Source: CAYSRC01 sp964446385
GTDB taxonomy: Bacteria > Bacillota > Clostridia > Oscillospirales > Ruminococcaceae
Direction of reading: 5' to 3'
NCBI GenBank assembly: GCA_964446385.1
Contig: CAYUOH010000010.1
Span: 1-64,000 of the forward strand
DNA: 64,000 nucleotides
A program made the position numbers and the translations under genes. Position 1 is the stretch's first letter, and every line of letters begins with the position of its first letter. The notes under the pieces were generated by a model. That model did not search any database, was not told the origin of the DNA, and saw only the letters and a list, made by a program, of their open reading frames with translations. Below are positions 1 through 9,119 of this stretch, piece after piece.

Positions 1-110
1 AGGTGGCGGGATATTTATTTCCGCAATTTGAGTGGTACCGCGAGTGTTGAATATATTCACACCCGTCTCAAAGCAGTAAATGGCTTTGAGACGGGTGTGC
101 TTTTTTATTT
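1..110 (+). promoter_or_regulatory. 3' part of a T-box leader with terminator, upstream of ilvA
   Basis: The conserved T-box core GTGGTACCGCG lies at about 32-42. It is followed by a 17-bp perfect hairpin (arms 58-74 and 83-99) and a T-rich run, the usual antiterminator/terminator arrangement. Stem I and the specifier codon lie outside the window, so the sensed tRNA cannot be read. A branched-chain tRNA is expected from the operon downstream. Confidence 0.9.
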
Positions 111-150
111 CAAAGCCTTCAATCAAAAACAGATAAAGGTGGAGGTTATT

Positions 151-1341
151 ATGCTGTCTCTCGACAATGTTTTCAGTGCACAGTCAATATTAAAAAACAT
201 CATACGAAAAACCCCGGTTGTTCGCACATATGGTGTAGCACCTGAATGTGAACTATATCTAAAACCCGAAAATCTTCAAATTACAGGTTCTTTTAAGGTT
301 AGAGGTTCTGCGTATAAAATTGCATTGCTAACCGAAGAAGAAAAGAAGAAAGGTGTTATCGCATGCTCGGCGGGTAATCATGCGCAAGGCGTTGCTCTTG
401 CAGCAACGAGATGCGGTATAAAATCGCTGATCTGTCTGCCCGATTCAGCACCTATCTCCAAAGTAGAAGCTACAAAAGGATATGGAGCAGAGGTTTGTCT
501 GGTGGAAGGCGTTTACGACGATGCGTACCAAAAAGCATTGGAACTGAGGGACAGTGAGGGATACACCTTTGTGCATCCTTTCGATGATGAAAACGTAATA
601 GCCGGTCAAGGTACAATTGCGCTGGAAATTCTAAACGATCTTGAAAATATTGATGCAATCGTAGTTCCGATTGGCGGCGGCGGTCTCATCTCCGGTATCG
701 CTTATACGGTTAAACAGATTCGTCCATCCGTTAAGGTTTACGGTGTTCAGGCGGCTGGTGCACCAAGTATGTATAATTCTATAAAAAACGGAAAAATTGA
801 AAGTCTGTCTTCTGTATCAACTATTGCAGACGGCATTGCTGTAAAAAGGCCCGGGGACAACACATATTCACTTGTAAAAGAATATGTGGATGAAATTGCT
901 CTCGTCAGCGATGATGAAGTATCAACCGCTATTCTTACCATGATAGAAAAGCAGAAAATGATTGCTGAGGGAGCAGGAGCTACCGCAGTAGCGGCTGTTA
1001 TGTTCGACAAGTTTAACCTAAAAAACAAGCGTGTGGTTGCTGTTGTATCGGGCGGAAACATCGATGTGACAAGTCTGTCACGGGTCATCGACCGAGGTCT
1101 TCTGAATTCAGGACGTTCCACCAGTTTGCTTATCGAGTTGATTGATAAGCCCGGACAACTAAAAAACATTTCAGCTATTATTGCTGATCAAGGTGCCAAT
1201 GTAACCGGTGTTCATTATGAAAAGGGCAACACCGAAAGCGTCAACGGCTGTTATCTCCGTATCGAAATGGAAACAAGAAATTTCGGACACGTTAACCAGA
1301 TCACTCAGTCTTTGCGCAGTGAAGGATTTAAGATAGTGTAA
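151..1341 (+). CDS. ilvA: Threonine ammonia-lyase (threonine deaminase)
   Basis: PLP enzyme that converts L-threonine to 2-oxobutanoate and ammonia, the first committed step of isoleucine synthesis. The PLP lysine is K49 in GSFKVRG, and the glycine-rich phosphate loop GGGG is at 175-178. An ACT-like regulatory domain occupies roughly residues 322-396. At 396 aa it matches the short form with one C-terminal ACT domain. The frame is open upstream to position 28, but that stretch is the T-box terminator. The ATG at 151 has a strong GGTGGAGG site just before it. It is the first gene of the T-box-controlled ilv/leu operon and is likely controlled by tRNA charging and feedback. The single-ACT form also occurs in catabolic deaminases, but the context favours biosynthesis. 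Confidence 0.94.
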   Translation: MLSLDNVFSAQSILKNIIRKTPVVRTYGVAPECELYLKPENLQITGSFKVRGSAYKIALLTEEEKKKGVIACSAGNHAQGVALAATRCGIKSLICLPDSAPISKVEATKGYGAEVCLVEGVYDDAYQKALELRDSEGYTFVHPFDDENVIAGQGTIALEILNDLENIDAIVVPIGGGGLISGIAYTVKQIRPSVKVYGVQAAGAPSMYNSIKNGKIESLSSVSTIADGIAVKRPGDNTYSLVKEYVDEIALVSDDEVSTAILTMIEKQKMIAEGAGATAVAAVMFDKFNLKNKRVVAVVSGGNIDVTSLSRVIDRGLLNSGRSTSLLIELIDKPGQLKNISAIIADQGANVTGVHYEKGNTESVNGCYLRIEMETRNFGHVNQITQSLRSEGFKIV

Positions 1342-1383
1342 CATTTTCGAAGAAAGTAGAAGCATAAAGGAGTATTTTTCATA

Positions 1384-3054
1384 ATGGATTCAACTAAATA
1401 CCGGGTGGGATATTTCCCCGTAGACAAGAAATACAGTAAATGGGTAGAAAAAGATCATATTGAAAAGCCACCCATATGGTGCAGCGTGGATATGCGTGAC
1501 GGCAATCAAAGCCTTGTGGTCCCCATGAGCCTTGAAGAAAAGCTTGAATATTACAAGGTGCTGCTGAAAGTAGGCTTTAAGGAGATTGAGGTCGGGTTCC
1601 CGGCTGCAAGTGATACTGAATACGAGTTTCTTCGCACTCTTATTGAAAACGGTATGATTCCCGAAGACGTAACAGTGCAAGCGCTGACGCAATGCCGAGA
1701 GCATATTATCCGCAAGACGTTTGATGCCTGCAAGGGTGCGCCTAAGGCGATTATCCACTTTTACAATTCTGTGAGCGTCGCTCAGCGTGAACAGGTATTT
1801 AAAAAAAGTAAGGATGAAATTAAGCAGATTGCGTATGATGGCGCAAAACTTGTAAAACAGCTGGCGAGCGAATACGAAGGAAACTTTCGCTTTGAATATT
1901 CCCCTGAGTCATTTACGGGAGCCGAGCCTGAATATGCGCTTGAAGTATGCAATGCGGTGCTTGACGTGCTTGAGCCGAGTGCCGGCAACAACGTGATTAT
2001 AAATCTTCCCGTTACAGTAGAGATGAGTTCTCCTCACATCTATGCTTCTCAGGTGGAGTATATGAGCGAAAACCTCAAATACCGCGAGTTCGTAACTCTT
2101 TCGGTACACCCGCACAATGACAGAGGCACAGGCGTTGCCGATACTGAGCTTGCTCTTCTTGCCGGAGCAGACCGTGTTGAGGGCACTTTATTCGGAAACG
2201 GTGAGCGTACGGGAAATGTGGATGTGATCACGCTGGCATTGAACATGTACTCTCACGGTATTGATCCGAAACTTGATTTTTCAAACATAAATGAAATCGT
2301 TGAAATATACGAGCGTTGTACCCGTATGCATGTGTATGAGAGAGCACCCTACGCCGGAGCATTGGTATTTGCCGCATTTTCGGGTTCTCATCAGGATGCT
2401 ATTGCAAAGGCTATGACAGAACGGGCGATAAAAAAACGTCATGAATGGAGTGTTCCGTATATTCCGATCGATCCCAAGGATATCGGCAGAACCTATGATG
2501 GTGATGTGATTCGTGTGAATTCTCAATCGGGAAAGGGAGGTATCGGTTATCTTTTGGAGCAAACCTTCGGTTATAATCTCCCCGGGAAAATGCGTGAGCA
2601 TTTCAGTTATCTTTGCAAACACATTTCCGACATCGAGCACAAGGAACTTTACCCTGATGAGATATTGAAAATATTCTCAGAGAATTATCTGAATCTCGAC
2701 TGCGGCTTTACCGTGAGTGATTTTGGCTTTGTACGTGAGAATGATGAAGTAAAGATCCACATCACTTTTTCTAAAAACGACGAAGAGACTGCAATGGAAG
2801 CCGAAGGAAACGGTACACTCAGCGCCATAAACCATGCGCTTTCCGAATATACCGGCGAACAATACACGCTTCAGGTGTACACCCAACACAGTATGCAGGG
2901 ACAGGGTTCGAACAGTGTTGCGGCATCGTATATCGGTCTGGAACGGGAAAACGGTTCAATTTACTGGGGGGCTGGAACCGATACAGATGTAATTACAGCA
3001 AATACAAAAGCACTGCTGAGTGCATTCCGAAATATGACAAAAGGAGAAATCTGA
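1384..3054 (+). CDS. leuA: 2-isopropylmalate synthase (LeuA2-type)
   Basis: Condenses acetyl-CoA with 2-oxoisovalerate in the first step of leucine synthesis. The HMGL-like TIM barrel has the catalytic DMRDGNQ motif at 36-42 and the metal ligands HPH at 242-244. A C-terminal regulatory (LeuA dimer) domain follows, including the stretch MQGQGSNSVAASY. The 556-aa length and an N-terminus with PPIWCSVDMRDG match the longer LeuA2 subfamily rather than the E. coli type. Start ATG at 1384 has AAAGGAG 12 bases upstream. The gene lies 42 bases after ilvA and one base before leuC. Confidence 0.94.
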   Translation: MDSTKYRVGYFPVDKKYSKWVEKDHIEKPPIWCSVDMRDGNQSLVVPMSLEEKLEYYKVLLKVGFKEIEVGFPAASDTEYEFLRTLIENGMIPEDVTVQALTQCREHIIRKTFDACKGAPKAIIHFYNSVSVAQREQVFKKSKDEIKQIAYDGAKLVKQLASEYEGNFRFEYSPESFTGAEPEYALEVCNAVLDVLEPSAGNNVIINLPVTVEMSSPHIYASQVEYMSENLKYREFVTLSVHPHNDRGTGVADTELALLAGADRVEGTLFGNGERTGNVDVITLALNMYSHGIDPKLDFSNINEIVEIYERCTRMHVYERAPYAGALVFAAFSGSHQDAIAKAMTERAIKKRHEWSVPYIPIDPKDIGRTYDGDVIRVNSQSGKGGIGYLLEQTFGYNLPGKMREHFSYLCKHISDIEHKELYPDEILKIFSENYLNLDCGFTVSDFGFVRENDEVKIHITFSKNDEETAMEAEGNGTLSAINHALSEYTGEQYTLQVYTQHSMQGQGSNSVAASYIGLERENGSIYWGAGTDTDVITANTKALLSAFRNMTKGEI

Positions 3055-3055
3055 A

Positions 3056-4315
3056 ATGGGAATGACGATGACACAGAAGATCCTGGCGGCACACGCCGGG
3101 CTCGATAAAACAGAAGCGGGACAGCTGATCTCCGCAAAACTGGATATCGTTCTTGGGAACGATATTACCACACCGATTGCTGTAAATGAATTTAACAAAT
3201 CAGGGTTTGATAAAATATTTGATAAAGACAAAGTAGCTATTGTCCTCGATCATTTTGTTCCGAACAAGGATATCAAGGCAGCGGAACAGTCGAAGACTTG
3301 TCGCGAATTCGCCTGCTTGCACTCTGTCAGTCATTTTTACGATGTAGGCAAGATGGGTATCGAGCATGCACTTCTCCCGGAACAGGGCGTAGTGACAGCC
3401 GGTGACTGTATCATAGGTGCAGACAGCCATACCTGCACTTACGGTGCGCTTGGTGCTTTCTCCACGGGTGTAGGCTCAACAGACATGGCGGCAGGCATGG
3501 CTACGGGAATGGCCTGGTTCAAGGTTCCTTCTGCTATTAAATTCTATCTCACGGGAAAACTTGCACCGAACTGCAGCGGCAAGGATGTAATTCTCACTAT
3601 AATCGGTATGATCGGAGTTGACGGTGCTCTTTATAAGAGTATGGAATTCGTTGGCAGTGGAGTAAAGAGACTCACGATGGATGATCGCCTCTGTATCTGT
3701 AATATGGTAATTGAAGCCGGAGCAAAAAACGGGATATTCCCTGTGGATAATGTGACAATGGCGTATCTTGAAGGCAGAAGCGAACGGATACCTGTTGTTT
3801 ATGAAGCTGATGCGGATGCACAGTACGAGCAAACCATTGACGTGGATCTCTCCGCTGTCGTTCCAACGGTTGCCTGTCCGCATCTTCCTGAAAATACCTG
3901 CCCGGCATCCGATTTGAATCATATAAAAATTGATCAGGTTGTGATTGGCTCCTGTACGAATGGAAGACTGGGAGATATGGAGGTTGCGTATAAAATTCTG
4001 AGCGGGAAAAAGGTAGCTGAAGGTGTCCGATGTATCATAATTCCTGCCACAATGCAAATCCTGCGCGAATGTGTACAGCGAGGCTGGTATACCGCATTTA
4101 TTGATGCAGGCGCGGTTGTTTCTACCCCAACTTGCGGCCCGTGTCTGGGTGGTTATATGGGTATCCTTGCCGAGGGTGAACGCTGCATCGCTACCACGAA
4201 CCGTAACTTTGTCGGTCGTATGGGACACGTAAAAAGTGAAGTTTTCCTCGCATCTCCACACACGGCTGCGGCAAGTGCACTGACGGGATACATCACAGAA
4301 TACAAGGAGGACTGA
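3056..4315 (+). CDS. leuC: 3-isopropylmalate dehydratase large subunit
   Basis: Aconitase-family [4Fe-4S] subunit that isomerises 2- to 3-isopropylmalate together with LeuD. The three cluster cysteines are C300 (GSCTNG), C360 and C363 (TCGPCLGG). Length 419 aa fits the short clostridial/archaeal LeuC type. The ATG at 3056 follows the leuA stop by one base, and AAAGGAG lies inside the end of leuA, so translational coupling is likely. LeuD follows two bases downstream. Confidence 0.95.
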   Translation: MGMTMTQKILAAHAGLDKTEAGQLISAKLDIVLGNDITTPIAVNEFNKSGFDKIFDKDKVAIVLDHFVPNKDIKAAEQSKTCREFACLHSVSHFYDVGKMGIEHALLPEQGVVTAGDCIIGADSHTCTYGALGAFSTGVGSTDMAAGMATGMAWFKVPSAIKFYLTGKLAPNCSGKDVILTIIGMIGVDGALYKSMEFVGSGVKRLTMDDRLCICNMVIEAGAKNGIFPVDNVTMAYLEGRSERIPVVYEADADAQYEQTIDVDLSAVVPTVACPHLPENTCPASDLNHIKIDQVVIGSCTNGRLGDMEVAYKILSGKKVAEGVRCIIIPATMQILRECVQRGWYTAFIDAGAVVSTPTCGPCLGGYMGILAEGERCIATTNRNFVGRMGHVKSEVFLASPHTAAASALTGYITEYKED

Positions 4316-4317
4316 AT

Positions 4318-4815
4318 ATGAATACACAAGGTAAAGTGTTCAAATATCCGGACAATGTCGATACAGATGTTATCATCCCCGCTCGTTACCTTAACACACC
4401 TGATGCCAATGAGCTTGCTCTTCACTGTATGGAAGACATTGACACTGATTTTATGAAAATGGTTCAGCCGGGTGATGTCATGGTGGCGGGTTGGAACTTC
4501 GGATGCGGTTCCTCACGTGAGCATGCTCCTCTTGTGCTTAAGACCTGCGGTATCGGATGTGTTATCGCAAAATCCTTTGCCAGAATCTTCTACCGCAACG
4601 CCATCAACATCGGTCTGCCAATTCTGGAATGCGAACAGGCAGCTGAGGAAATCCGGGTTAATGACGAAGTCAAGGTAGACTTTACTACCGGTACGATCAC
4701 TGACTTCACTACAGGCAAGACCTATCAGGCACAGCCTTTCCCTCCGTTTATTCAGAATATAATCAAAAGCGGCGGGCTCCTTAAATCTCTGAAGGAATGT
4801 GAAATAAATGATTAA
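4318..4815 (+). CDS. leuD: 3-isopropylmalate dehydratase small subunit
   Basis: Swivelling-domain partner of LeuC. The motif GCGSSREHAP, a substrate-binding loop typical of LeuD/aconitase small domains, is present near residue 62, and the N-terminus has the family pattern DNVDTDVIIPARYL. Length 165 aa matches the archaeal/clostridial short LeuD. It is preceded by AAGGAGG inside the leuC end and overlaps the leuB start by 8 bases. Confidence 0.95.
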   Translation: MNTQGKVFKYPDNVDTDVIIPARYLNTPDANELALHCMEDIDTDFMKMVQPGDVMVAGWNFGCGSSREHAPLVLKTCGIGCVIAKSFARIFYRNAINIGLPILECEQAAEEIRVNDEVKVDFTTGTITDFTTGKTYQAQPFPPFIQNIIKSGGLLKSLKECEIND

Positions 4816-5887
4816 GAATATAGCAATAATCCGCGGTGACGGCATAGGGCCCGAAATCGTAGAGCAGGCGCTAAAAGTCCTTGATAGGATAGCTGAGCTT
4901 TACGGACACGCGTTTACTTATTGCAATGTGGATATGGGCGGTTGTGCCATCGATAAATATGGCGATCCTCTTCCCGAAGCTGAACTTTCCAAGTGTCTTT
5001 CATCAGACAGCGTACTACTCGGCGCGGTTGGCGGGCCCAAATGGAACGATGTCCCGGGCAATATGCGTCCCGAAAGAGGGCTCCTTCGCCTTCGTGCTGA
5101 AATGGGCGTGTACAGCAATAACCGCCCGACAAAGATCTGGCCTCAGCTTGCCGATGCATCTCCGCTGAAAAACGAGATTGTAGATGCAGGCATCGACTTT
5201 ATGATTGTTCGTGAGCTGACCGGAGGTATCTATTTCGGCGAACATAAAACAGAAGAAATTGATGGAAAACTTACTTCAGTTGATGTCCTGACATACAATG
5301 AAGAGGAGATCGAACGCATAGGAAGAATCGGTTTTGAAACGGCACAAAGGAGAAATAAAAAGCTTTGCTCTGTGGAAAAATCCAATGTTCTCGATTCCAG
5401 CCGACTCTGGAAAAAAGTATTGCACAGACTAGCGGCGGTATATCCCGAGGTAGAACTCTCTGATATGCTCGTTGACAACTGCGCTATGCAAATCGTAAAA
5501 AATCCCGCACAGTTTGACGTAATCGTAACAGAAAACATGTTCGGCGACATCCTTTCCGATGAAGCGGCCATGATCACTGGATCCGTCGGTATGATACCTT
5601 CCTCCAGTCTCGGTGCATCTTCCCGCTGCCTTTATGAACCGATTCACGGCTCTGCACCCGATATTGCCGGACTGGACAAAGCCAACCCCATTGGAACAAT
5701 CCTCTCAGCTGCAATGATGCTTCGCTTCAGCTTTGATATGGAAGAAGAAGCAGATGCCATCGAAAAAGCCGTTTCTGCTTATCTCGATGCGGGATATCGA
5801 ACTGCCGATATCATGAGTACCGGAGGAAAACCAGTCGGTTGTAAGCATTGCGGTGAGCTGATTATTCAGAAATTAGAAAGGGGGTAA
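4808..5887 (+). CDS. leuB: 3-isopropylmalate dehydrogenase
   Basis: NAD-dependent oxidative decarboxylation of 3-isopropylmalate, the third leucine-specific step. Signature features are GDGIGPEI near the N-terminus, the LeuB-specific RELTGGIYFGEH, the NMFGDILSDE metal/substrate motif and EPIHGSAPDIAG. Length 359 aa is typical. The ATG at 4808 overlaps the last 8 bases of leuD in another frame, a sign of translational coupling. Confidence 0.95.
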   Translation: MIKNIAIIRGDGIGPEIVEQALKVLDRIAELYGHAFTYCNVDMGGCAIDKYGDPLPEAELSKCLSSDSVLLGAVGGPKWNDVPGNMRPERGLLRLRAEMGVYSNNRPTKIWPQLADASPLKNEIVDAGIDFMIVRELTGGIYFGEHKTEEIDGKLTSVDVLTYNEEEIERIGRIGFETAQRRNKKLCSVEKSNVLDSSRLWKKVLHRLAAVYPEVELSDMLVDNCAMQIVKNPAQFDVIVTENMFGDILSDEAAMITGSVGMIPSSSLGASSRCLYEPIHGSAPDIAGLDKANPIGTILSAAMMLRFSFDMEEEADAIEKAVSAYLDAGYRTADIMSTGGKPVGCKHCGELIIQKLERG

Positions 5888-5892
5888 TAATT

Positions 5893-7566
5893 ATGCTTCT
5901 TTCAGGTGCAGATATACTTATTAAGACTTTAATTGAGCAGGGCTGTGAGACTGTTTTCGGTTATCCGGGCGGTCAGATTATAAACGTATATGACAGTCTT
6001 TATAAATATCAAAATGAAATCAACCATGTTTTAACTGCCCATGAACAGGGTGCTGCTCACGCCGCTGACGGATATGCAAGAACCACAGGTAAGGTCGGTG
6101 TCGTTATCTCAACTTCCGGTCCCGGTGCTACTAATCTTGTAACAGGTATTGCCACCGCTTATCTGGATTCTATTCCAATGATAGCAATCTGCGGAAATGT
6201 ACCGACGACGCAAATCGGCACGGACAGTTTTCAGGAAATCGACATCACAGGTGTGACGTTACCTATCACCAAGCATAACTACTTCGTCGGTTCGGTAGGA
6301 GAACTTGCCGATACTATCCGTGAAGCCTTTAGACTTGCAAAATCCGGAAGACCCGGCCCGATTCTGATTGATGTTCCCAAAGATGTGCAGGTTGCTAAAT
6401 GCGAATACAACCTCAGGGAACCGGTGAAAGCGGACGAATCGTTTCCGGCAAAGGATTTACGCATCGCTGAAGCCGCTGAGATCATCAATTCCGCCAAGCG
6501 TCCCTACATTTACTTCGGCGGCGGTGTGATTACAGCAAACGCTCGGGAGGAAGTTATGGCTCTTGCGGAAAAGATTGATGCCCCCATTGGCTGTTCACTT
6601 ATGGGACTTTCCGCTGTCCCTGCCGATCATCCGAGATTTCTCGGTATGCAGGGCATGCACGGTCACTATGCATCCTCAATGGCTATGCACAACGCGGACG
6701 TGATCATTGCCCTCGGTGTCCGATTTAATGACCGGGTAACGGGGAATCGATCAAAGTTTGCCACAGGAGCAAGAATTGTGCACATCGATGTGGACGGTTC
6801 GGAACTGAATAAAAACGTAAACTCCGTGTGCGGTCTTCGCGGCGATGTAAAACTCACACTGACCAAACTGCTTCCTCTGTTGAATGATGAAAGAAAAGGG
6901 GAATGGATGGCGAAAGTGAATGATTTCCGCACGGAAGAAGAAAGTTATATCGATAACCGTGACGGTCTGACACCGCGAAGGGCAATCCTGACGCTGAACA
7001 AGCATCTCGGCATAAATACTGCAGTTGTCACCGACGTTGGTCAGCATCAGATGTGGACAGCACAGAACTTACACTTCAGAACACCAAGACGATTTGCTTC
7101 CAGCGGAGGTCTCGGAACAATGGGTTATGGTTTCGGTGCAGCCATTGGCGCGGCTTTCGGCACAGGAGAACGAAGTGTCCTTGTTACCGGTGACGGCAGT
7201 TTTGGTATGAATCTGAATGAACTTGCAACAGCAGTAACATATCATGTCCCCATTGTTGTAATGATCATGAATAATGGTGTGCTCGGCATGGTTCGTCAAT
7301 GGCAGACCCTCTTCTTTGACAAGCATTATTCCAATACTGTCTTAGAGAGGAACACAGACTTTGCTGCCTTTGCACGTTCCTTTGGTGCTGACGGAGAAAA
7401 AGTAACCACTCCCGAAGAACTGGATGAGGCTCTGACACGGGCATTCGAAACCGAAGGACCGTATATCATCGACTGTACGATCGACAAAGACGAATTTGTT
7501 CTCCCCATGCTTCCGCCGGGTGGAAGCATGTATGACATTATCACAAAACTGGAGGTGAAACAGTGA
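5893..7566 (+). CDS. ilvB: Acetolactate synthase large (catalytic) subunit
   Basis: Thiamine-diphosphate enzyme that makes acetolactate or acetohydroxybutyrate for valine/leucine and isoleucine. The catalytic glutamate is E51 (AHEQGAAHAADGYAR). The ThDP-Mg motif runs from GDGSFGMNLNELATA to IMNNGVLG. Length 557 aa is normal for the biosynthetic large subunit. It starts 5 bases after leuB with GGGGG upstream. Its TGA stop overlaps the GTG start of ilvN by 4 bases, which fits a stoichiometric catalytic/regulatory pair. Confidence 0.95.
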   Translation: MLLSGADILIKTLIEQGCETVFGYPGGQIINVYDSLYKYQNEINHVLTAHEQGAAHAADGYARTTGKVGVVISTSGPGATNLVTGIATAYLDSIPMIAICGNVPTTQIGTDSFQEIDITGVTLPITKHNYFVGSVGELADTIREAFRLAKSGRPGPILIDVPKDVQVAKCEYNLREPVKADESFPAKDLRIAEAAEIINSAKRPYIYFGGGVITANAREEVMALAEKIDAPIGCSLMGLSAVPADHPRFLGMQGMHGHYASSMAMHNADVIIALGVRFNDRVTGNRSKFATGARIVHIDVDGSELNKNVNSVCGLRGDVKLTLTKLLPLLNDERKGEWMAKVNDFRTEEESYIDNRDGLTPRRAILTLNKHLGINTAVVTDVGQHQMWTAQNLHFRTPRRFASSGGLGTMGYGFGAAIGAAFGTGERSVLVTGDGSFGMNLNELATAVTYHVPIVVMIMNNGVLGMVRQWQTLFFDKHYSNTVLERNTDFAAFARSFGADGEKVTTPEELDEALTRAFETEGPYIIDCTIDKDEFVLPMLPPGGSMYDIITKLEVKQ

Positions 7567-8069
7567 GCAGATATACCATTGCCGTATTGGTCAACAATAA
7601 ATTCGGCGTGTTGAATCGTGTAACCAGTATGTTCCGCCGCCGTCAGTTTAATATCAACGCACTGACCGTAAGTGAAACTGAAACAAGCACTCTTTCACGA
7701 ATCACCGTGGTTTTCGATGGCGAGGACGTTGCCAAGCAGCAGTTGATCAATCAACTTTATAAACTCCCCGATGTTTGTTCCATTAAGGAATTCAGCGATG
7801 ATAATTCGGCAAGCAGTGAACTATTGTTGATAAAAATGGGAAACGAGCCAAATTCCAGAGAAGATATCCGAAGGGCGGCTGAAGCTTTCGGTGCGGTTAC
7901 GGTTGATTATTCAAAGGATTATGTGACGTTCCGCCTTACAGACAATACGAGAAGGATTGATGATTTTATCAATCTGATGAGAGAGTATACGATACTTGAA
8001 ATATGCCGGACAGGCAGTATTTCTCTTGAAAAAGGAAGTTCAACCATTCGTCAAAACATAAATTTATAA
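7563..8069 (+). CDS. ilvN: Acetolactate synthase small (regulatory) subunit
   Basis: The N-terminal ACT domain (residues about 3-77, with MFRRRQFNINALTVSETE) and the C-terminal ALS_ss_C domain identify the valine-sensitive regulatory subunit. The start is GTG at 7563 in a GTGA overlap with ilvB, with GGAGG upstream. Length 168 aa is the usual size. It should bind IlvB and confer feedback inhibition. Confidence 0.94.
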   Translation: MSRYTIAVLVNNKFGVLNRVTSMFRRRQFNINALTVSETETSTLSRITVVFDGEDVAKQQLINQLYKLPDVCSIKEFSDDNSASSELLLIKMGNEPNSREDIRRAAEAFGAVTVDYSKDYVTFRLTDNTRRIDDFINLMREYTILEICRTGSISLEKGSSTIRQNINL

Positions 8070-8089
8070 AATAGAAAGAGGTATTTATC

Positions 8090-9106
8090 ATGACAAGAAT
8101 TTTTTATCAGCAGGATTGTAATTTACACAAACTCGACGGCAAGAAAGTTGCAGTTATTGGTTACGGCTCCCAGGGACACGCACACGCACTCAACCTGAAA
8201 GACAGCGGCGTAAATGTTGTGGTTGGACTTTACGAAGGCTCCAGGAGCTGGGCGAAGGCTGAGGCACAGGGCCTCAAGGTTATGACAGCCGCCGATGCCG
8301 CAAAAGCGGCAGATATAATAATGATTCTTATCAACGATGAAAAACAGGCTGCTCTTTACAAAGAATCAATCGAGCCGAACCTTACTGAAGGTAAAACCCT
8401 TGCCTTTGCACACGGGTTCAATATTCATTTCGGTTGTATCAAACCGCCCAAGAATGTCAATGTAATTATGATTGCACCCAAAGGTCCGGGACATACCGTT
8501 CGAAGTGAATATCTGGCGGGCAAGGGGGTCCCATGTCTGCTCGCGGTTGAACAGGATGCTACCGGTGATGCATGGGATCTCGGCCTTGCTTATGCCCTTG
8601 GTATCGGCGGTGCAAGGGCAGGTGTTTTGGAAACCACCTTCCGTACCGAGACCGAAACCGACCTCTTCGGTGAGCAGGCTGTCCTCTGCGGCGGCGTATG
8701 TGCGCTAATGCAGGCAGGATACGAAACGCTTGTGGAAGCCGGTTATGATCCCAGGAACGCTTATTTTGAGTGTATCCACGAAATGAAACTGATCGTTGAT
8801 CTGATTTATCAGAGCGGATTTTCAGGTATGCGTTATTCCGTCTCCAATACGGCAGAATACGGAGACTATGTGACTGGTCCAAAGATAATAACAGAAGAAA
8901 CCAAACAGACCATGAAAAAAATCCTGAAAGAAATTCAGGACGGCACATTTGCCAAGGAATTTTTGCTGGATATGTCCTCGGCAGGCGCACAGGTCCACTT
9001 CAATGCCATGAGAAAGAAGGCAAGCGAACATCCTTCCGAAGTAGTGGGGGAAGACATTCGAAAATTGTACAGCTGGAGTAACGAAGAAAAACTTATAAAC
9101 AACTGA
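8090..9106 (+). CDS. ilvC: Ketol-acid reductoisomerase
   Basis: Converts acetolactate to dihydroxyisovalerate using a reduced nicotinamide cofactor and Mg2+. The Rossmann motif GYGSQG is at 24-29. The cofactor loop GLYEGSRSWAKAE contains serines of the kind found in NADPH-preferring enzymes. APKGPGHTVRSEY and the C-terminal knotted domain are intact. Length 338 aa is class I size. It follows ilvN by 20 bases with AGAAAGAGG upstream. Confidence 0.95.
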   Translation: MTRIFYQQDCNLHKLDGKKVAVIGYGSQGHAHALNLKDSGVNVVVGLYEGSRSWAKAEAQGLKVMTAADAAKAADIIMILINDEKQAALYKESIEPNLTEGKTLAFAHGFNIHFGCIKPPKNVNVIMIAPKGPGHTVRSEYLAGKGVPCLLAVEQDATGDAWDLGLAYALGIGGARAGVLETTFRTETETDLFGEQAVLCGGVCALMQAGYETLVEAGYDPRNAYFECIHEMKLIVDLIYQSGFSGMRYSVSNTAEYGDYVTGPKIITEETKQTMKKILKEIQDGTFAKEFLLDMSSAGAQVHFNAMRKKASEHPSEVVGEDIRKLYSWSNEEKLINN

Positions 9107-9119
9107 TAGGAGGTACATT

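Noticed and set aside
28..150. N-terminal extension of ilvA from position 28
   Set aside because: It is the T-box and terminator hairpin; the ATG at 151 has the strong ribosome-binding site.
3476..4327. Long minus-strand open frame of 283 codons opposite leuC
   Set aside because: It has no homology I recognise and no ribosome-binding site, and leuC on the other strand has intact catalytic cysteines.
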